The notes beneath the pieces are model-generated. The model saw only the letters and a list, made by a program, of their open reading frames with translations, was not told the origin of the DNA and did not search any database. Of a stretch of 64,000 bases of DNA, positions 59,423 through 64,000 are shown in pieces. The translations under genes were made by a program, and so were the position numbers. Position 1 is the stretch's first letter. Each line of letters begins with the position of its first letter. The stretch is from Paenibacillus sp. J23TS9 (lineage in GTDB: Bacteria; Bacillota; Bacilli; Paenibacillales; Paenibacillaceae): the NCBI RefSeq assembly GCF_018403225.1, contig NZ_BOSG01000003.1, positions 599,755 to 663,754 of the forward strand, in the 5' to 3' direction.

Positions 59423-61981
59423 ATGGCGGAAGAAAAAAATCCCCAGATTAAGGAGCGGGACATTGGTGTAGAAATGCGCGAATCCTTTATGGATTATGCG
59501 ATGAGCATCATTGTAAGCCGGGCTTTGCCGGATGTGCGGGATGGACTCAAGCCGGTACACCGGCGCGTGCTATATGCGATGTCTGAGCTTGGTTTGTCTC
59601 CGGATAAACCGTTCAAAAAATCGGCCAGAATCGTCGGTGAGGTCATCGGTAAGTTCCATCCGCACGGTGATGTGCCTGCATATGAGACCATGGTACGGAT
59701 GGCTCAGGATTTCTCGATGCGCTATATGCTCGTCGAAGGTCACGGTAATTTTGGTTCTGTTGACGGTGATGCTCCGGCGGCTATGCGTTATACCGAAGCA
59801 CGTCTCTCTAAAATTGCGCAGGAGATGCTGCGTGATATTAACAAAGAAACGATCGACTTTACTGAAAACTATGATGGCGAAGAGCTGGAGCCGGTTGTGC
59901 TGCCTGCAAGATACCCGAACCTATTGGTCAACGGTGTATCGGGTATTGCCGTCGGGATGGCCACTAATATTCCGCCGCATAACCTGGGCGAAGTCATTGA
60001 TGGGGCGCTTGCCCTGATCAAGGATCCGGATCTTACTTCGCTGGATTTGATGGAATATATCAATGGACCGGATTTTCCGACAAGCGGCTATATACTTGGG
60101 CGCTCGGGAATCCGCCAAGCTTATGAAACCGGACGCGGCTCCGTAACTATGCGGGCCAAAGCGGAAATAGAGGAAAACAACAATAAAGCTCGCATTATCG
60201 TAACCGAGCTCCCTTATCAGGTGAATAAAGCACGTTTGGTTGAGAAGATTGCCGAGCTGGTGCGTGAAAAAAGAATTGATGGTATTACTGATCTGCGGGA
60301 CGAATCCGACCGAAATGGTATGCGAATCGTCATTGAACTGCGCCGCGATGTGAATCCAAGCGTGATGCTGAATAACTTGTACAAACATACAGCGATGCAG
60401 TCCACCTTCGGTATCAACATGCTGGCGATTGTGAAAAATGAACCGAAAGTCTTGAGCCTGCGGGATGTCCTGCATTACTACCTGGAGCATCAGGTCGAGG
60501 TTATTCGCCGACGGACAGAATATGATCTGAAAAAAGCCGAGGCCCGTGCACATATTCTTGAAGGCTTGCGTGTGGCTTTGGATCATCTTGATGAAGTGAT
60601 TTCAATTATCCGCGGTTCCCAAACAACGGATATTGCACGTGAACGTTTGATCGAGCGCTTTGGACTCAGCAATGAGCAGACCCAGGCGATTCTCGAAATG
60701 CGTTTGCAGCGTCTGACTGGACTGGAACGCGATAAGATCGAGAATGAATACCAGGAACTGATGGTCAAAATTGCAGAGTACAAAGAGATTTTGGCTAATG
60801 AGCATCTCATTCTCGAGATCATCAGTACCGAACTGCTTGAAATCAAGGAACGTTTTGCTGATGCGCGCCGGACGGAAATTACCATTGGCGAAGAAAGCAT
60901 TTTGGATGAAGACCTGATTCCGCGTGAGGAAGTGGTTATCACCATCACGCATACAGGCTACATCAAACGCCTGCCGGCTAATACCTACCGCAGCCAAAAA
61001 CGTGGCGGACGCGGGGTTGTGGGAATGGATACGAAGGATGAGGACTTTGTTGAGCATCTGTTTGTAACCAATTCTCACCATTACCTGATGTTCTTTACCG
61101 ACAGAGGTAAGGTATACCGTCTCAAAGCGTATGAAATTCCGGAACTAGGCCGCACCGCGCGGGGAACAGCAATCATTAACCTGATTCAGATAGAACAAGG
61201 GGAAACGATAAACGCTGTTATTCCGGTAGAGGAATTTGAAAGTGATAAGTACCTGTTCTTCGTCACCCGGAGCGGTATTGTCAAAAAGACACCGCTTGAG
61301 GATTACGTGAATATCCGCAAGGGCGGGTTGATTGCAATTAATATCCGTGATGATGACGCGCTGATTGAGGTTAAATTAACCGACGGCCAGCGGGAGATGA
61401 TCATGGGTACGGCACAGGGGATGTCCATCCGGTTCTCGGAAAGCGATGTACGCTCCATGGGACGCAGTGCCACCGGTGTCAAAGGCATTACATTGGATGA
61501 CGATGACCAGGTCATTGGCATGGATGTTGTCGATAAAGAACTGGATACTCTGATTGTAACTGCCAAGGGCTACGGTAAACGGACACCGCTCAGCGACTAC
61601 CGTTCGCAGACTCGTGGCGGTAAGGGAATCAAGACGATGAACGTGACCGAGAAGAATGGACCGGTTGTCGGCTTGAAGGTTGTAAAACCGGATGAAGATT
61701 TGATGATTATTACATCCAGCGGAACCCTGATCCGCACAAGTATTGAAGGAATCTCCATCATGGGCCGCTATACGCAGGGTGTGAAGCTGATCAACATCCG
61801 CGAAGACGACTTTGTAGCAACGGTATGCCGTGCTGATAAGAGCGATGAGCCTGAGGATGATGAGGAAGGTGCCGAGTTCGAAGAGAACGGCATCAGCCTA
61901 CCTGCTGAAGGCGAGGAGCCTGCAGAAGCCACTGAAAGCGAAGCAGAAGCTGGCACGGGGGATTCTCCGGACGAAGAATAA
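59423..61981 (+). CDS. gyrA: DNA gyrase subunit A, with unusual quinolone-determining segment
   Basis: 852 residues from ATG 59423 after GGAGGAGGG. Breakage-rejoining domain with catalytic Tyr123 in [10 protein letters not shown], coiled-coil arm about 370-450, then a beta-pinwheel C-terminal domain with the GyrA box (QKRGGRGV, about 537). The helix after HPHGD reads VPAYETM, so residues 84-86 are Val-Pro-Ala where gyrases normally have Ser-Ala-Val; Tyr87 and Glu88 remain. The C-terminus carries an acidic tail of about 45 residues after residue 805. Introduces negative supercoils with GyrB; own promoters and terminator. Confidence 0.98.
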   Translation: MAEEKNPQIKERDIGVEMRESFMDYAMSIIVSRALPDVRDGLKPVHRRVLYAMSELGLSPDKPFKKSARIVGEVIGKFHPHGDVPAYETMVRMAQDFSMRYMLVEGHGNFGSVDGDAPAAMRYTEARLSKIAQEMLRDINKETIDFTENYDGEELEPVVLPARYPNLLVNGVSGIAVGMATNIPPHNLGEVIDGALALIKDPDLTSLDLMEYINGPDFPTSGYILGRSGIRQAYETGRGSVTMRAKAEIEENNNKARIIVTELPYQVNKARLVEKIAELVREKRIDGITDLRDESDRNGMRIVIELRRDVNPSVMLNNLYKHTAMQSTFGINMLAIVKNEPKVLSLRDVLHYYLEHQVEVIRRRTEYDLKKAEARAHILEGLRVALDHLDEVISIIRGSQTTDIARERLIERFGLSNEQTQAILEMRLQRLTGLERDKIENEYQELMVKIAEYKEILANEHLILEIISTELLEIKERFADARRTEITIGEESILDEDLIPREEVVITITHTGYIKRLPANTYRSQKRGGRGVVGMDTKDEDFVEHLFVTNSHHYLMFFTDRGKVYRLKAYEIPELGRTARGTAIINLIQIEQGETINAVIPVEEFESDKYLFFVTRSGIVKKTPLEDYVNIRKGGLIAINIRDDDALIEVKLTDGQREMIMGTAQGMSIRFSESDVRSMGRSATGVKGITLDDDDQVIGMDVVDKELDTLIVTAKGYGKRTPLSDYRSQTRGGKGIKTMNVTEKNGPVVGLKVVKPDEDLMIITSSGTLIRTSIEGISIMGRYTQGVKLINIREDDFVATVCRADKSDEPEDDEEGAEFEENGISLPAEGEEPAEATESEAEAGTGDSPDEE

Positions 61982-61993
61982 ATCATAAATTGA

Positions 61994-62037
61994 AAAGAGC
62001 ATGGCTTTTGATTACTCAAGAGTCATGCTCTTTTTTT
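61994..62037 (+). terminator. Intrinsic terminator of gyrA
   Basis: AAAGAGCATG/CATGCTCTTT stem with internal loop, then seven Ts, 13 bases after the stop codon. Confidence 0.92.
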
Positions 62038-62214
62038 GTGTCTGGGTGATTAGATCAGAATGAATAATTTCCTCTGTATCATCTGATGGTGCTACTTATA
62101 TCGTAAGGCAGACATTCAGTACTCGCAGCATTATAGATTGTACAGGCTTAACATACGTAATATAATGGGGTATATTGCCATATTTTATTTGTGGAAGTTA
62201 GCGAGGTAATCGTT

Positions 62215-63312
62215 ATGGCCAGCATATCTATTTTGGAATTGAAACCCGGTATTAAGCTGTCAAAAGATGTACATACCTCCCTTGGAGGACTACTGCTGCA
62301 TAAAGGCACTGTTCTGCTTCCGCGCGACTTGGATATACTGCGAGCCTTCATGGTTCAGTATGTCGAGGTTGACGTAAGTGATGCAGACGCAAGAAATGGA
62401 TCAAAGCCTCCTGCTCAAAAAAGTCTATTGAATGAGAAGGCTCCAACCGAACAGGTGGTATCAAGTAAAAACTCCACGTTTCATGATGAATACGACAAAT
62501 TGCTTTTGCTCGTGAAAAGCGCGAATCAATCGGTTATCGCAGCCGATCTGCCGATCTATGAGCTGCGCAACCAGTTGGAAGCGACAATTGTGCATATCAA
62601 GGAATATAATCCTTTGATGTTCACCCCAAGATCAATGAATGAGTATGATTACATTTACCATAACGCCGTATTATGCGCGCTCTCTTCTTATCTGCTGTCC
62701 AAGTGGAGCGGGCTTCAGCAAAAGGATTGGATGCAGGCCGCCTTTGCCGGTTTATTTCATGACATTGGCAATACCAAGGTGGATCCGGCAATATTATTCA
62801 AGCCGCAGCCGCTGTCCGCTGCAGAGTCTGAGGAAATGCGCAGACACACGACTTATGGCTACCAGATACTTAAGAATGTAACAGCTATCAATGAAGGGGT
62901 CCGGCTTACCGCGCTTCAGCATCATGAAAAAGTGGATGGCTCGGGATATCCGCTGCGTCTTGATGGAAGTAAGATTCATGTCTATGCCAAAATCGTCGGC
63001 ATTACAGACATTTTTCACGCCATGACACTCAACCGTATTTACCGGAAGTCTCAGTCTCCATATTTAGTGTTAGAGCAGATTCACTCTGAGGCGTTCGGGA
63101 AACTTGATCCTGCGTTGGTTCAAACCTTTATTCAAAAGGCGACTGAATTTCATAACGGTACGATGGTTCGTCTCAGTAATGATCAGGTCGGTGAAGTTGT
63201 CTTTACAGACCGCAATAATCCGACACGGCCTATGGTTTCCGTAGCAGGAGAGATTGTTAATCTGGTACAGCAAAGACATCTTTATATTGATGAAGTGATA
63301 TCTTCAAATTAA
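62215..63312 (+). CDS. HD-GYP domain protein (probable cyclic-di-GMP phosphodiesterase)
   Basis: 365 residues from ATG 62215 after GCGAGG; the GTG at 62191 is upstream of that site. N-terminal region about 1-110 of unknown fold with a pattern seen in many HD-GYP proteins (LELKPGIKLSKDVHTSLGG). HD-GYP domain about 140-300: LFHDIGNTKVD (HD pair), HHEKVDGSGYP (second His pair and GYP) and AKIVGITDIFHAMT. It lacks membrane helices. It should degrade c-di-GMP, although the N-terminal region may have another role. Confidence 0.9.
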   Translation: MASISILELKPGIKLSKDVHTSLGGLLLHKGTVLLPRDLDILRAFMVQYVEVDVSDADARNGSKPPAQKSLLNEKAPTEQVVSSKNSTFHDEYDKLLLLVKSANQSVIAADLPIYELRNQLEATIVHIKEYNPLMFTPRSMNEYDYIYHNAVLCALSSYLLSKWSGLQQKDWMQAAFAGLFHDIGNTKVDPAILFKPQPLSAAESEEMRRHTTYGYQILKNVTAINEGVRLTALQHHEKVDGSGYPLRLDGSKIHVYAKIVGITDIFHAMTLNRIYRKSQSPYLVLEQIHSEAFGKLDPALVQTFIQKATEFHNGTMVRLSNDQVGEVVFTDRNNPTRPMVSVAGEIVNLVQQRHLYIDEVISSN

Positions 63313-63316
63313 ATAG

Positions 63317-63346
63317 TTGACTTAGTTAATAAAGCTGTGTTATATT
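63317..63346 (+). promoter_or_regulatory. rrn promoter P1
   Basis: -35 TTGACT (63317-63322), 18-base spacer, -10 TATATT (63341-63346); 17 bases if the -10 is read as TTATAT. Confidence 0.7.
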
Positions 63347-63412
63347 ATTTCTTGTCCTTCTGAGGGCGAGATTCAATAGAATGCAGCTTTCAATAACGCT
63401 TCAAAAAAAAGC

Positions 63413-63441
63413 TTGCATTTAAACGAAAGACATGATATATT
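63413..63441 (+). promoter_or_regulatory. rrn promoter P2
   Basis: -35 TTGCAT (63413-63418), 17-base spacer, -10 TATATT (63436-63441), with an A-rich tract just upstream that could act as an UP element. Confidence 0.75.
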
Positions 63442-63637
63442 ATAAGAGTTGCTGCTGAGCTAACTGAGCGGCTTCGAAAACGAAAGAATTTGATCTTTGA
63501 AAACTGAACAACGAGTGAGATACAGGCTTTGCTTGCAAAGCCGAAACGCGAAATCATCGGGTTCCAGCCTTCTGGCTGAATCGATGGTGGAGCACAAATG
63601 AGATTTAATCTCGTCAGTTTCAAAATGAGCTATCAAC

Positions 63638-64000
<363 letters not shown>

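Larger units (their letters stand above)
63313..63637. other. rRNA operon promoter and leader region
   Basis: About 325 bases with tandem promoters P1 and P2 and the rRNA leader. The leader contains TTTGATCTTTGAAAACTGAA near 63490, typical of Firmicute rrn leaders, and a purine-rich precursor stem before 16S. No gene. Confidence 0.8.

Noticed and set aside
60620..60635. parS-like TATTGCACGTGAACGT in gyrA
   Set aside because: Only about 11 of 16 consensus bases; the core is degraded on both sides.

Overview
The window is about 64 kb around the chromosomal replication origin of a Firmicute, most probably a Paenibacillus. The order rpmH-rnpA-yidC-jag-mnmE-mnmG-rsmG-noc-parA-parB to the left of dnaA, and dnaA-dnaN-yaaA-recF-remB-gyrB-gyrA to the right, is the Bacillales origin layout. 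Paenibacillus-like traits are an ATP-grasp YheC/D gene between gyrB and gyrA, an HD-GYP gene between gyrA and the first rRNA operon, and the 16S 5' sequence at the right edge. Nearly all genes run away from oriC: minus strand to the left, plus strand to the right. GTG and TTG starts are common, and I moved several starts to the site with the best ribosome binding site.

Layout, left to right. 1-9.2 kb: a LysM/G5/M23 cell-wall peptidase (cut by the edge), a low-complexity membrane protein, purA, dnaB, rplI, gdpP, a DUF2232 membrane protein and a MazG-like protein. 9.4-13 kb: a CBS-pair protein, an LCP cell-wall ligase and a DHA2-type drug exporter. 13.2-19 kb: a complete Opp/Dpp peptide import operon. 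19.9-34.4 kb: a carbohydrate locus with a YesM/YesN two-component system, an Lpl-type sugar ABC importer (two permeases and a lipoprotein) and three glycosidases: GH125, a large unassigned clan-A enzyme and GH38. It looks built for alpha-mannan or high-mannose glycans and carries a near-perfect CcpA cre site over its transporter promoter. 34.5-35.7 kb: the rpsF-ssb-rpsR operon. 36-40.6 kb: yjzC-like, tRNA-Ser(CGA), DUF951, MscS, DUF3343, yyaC, DUF4446 and a cysteine desulfurase. 40.8-50.9 kb: the segregation, tRNA-modification and membrane-insertion block up to rpmH. 50.9-53.2 kb: the origin, with one DnaA-box cluster upstream of dnaA and a second element between dnaA and dnaN that carries a DnaA-trio array. 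53.2-63.3 kb: dnaN to gyrA and the HD-GYP gene. 63.3-64 kb: tandem rRNA promoters and the first ~360 nt of 16S rRNA.

Most of the window is conserved housekeeping sequence. The points most worth a second look are: a GyrA whose quinolone-determining segment reads Val-Pro-Ala where Ser-Ala-Val is usual; the mannose-glycan locus and its 1050-residue clan-A enzyme of uncertain family; a perfect parS site that also forms the terminator hairpin of the mnmG-rsmG operon; two further parS-like sites; the DnaA-trio; and structured leaders upstream of rpsF, oppA and gyrA. I found no CRISPR array, insertion sequence or prophage.
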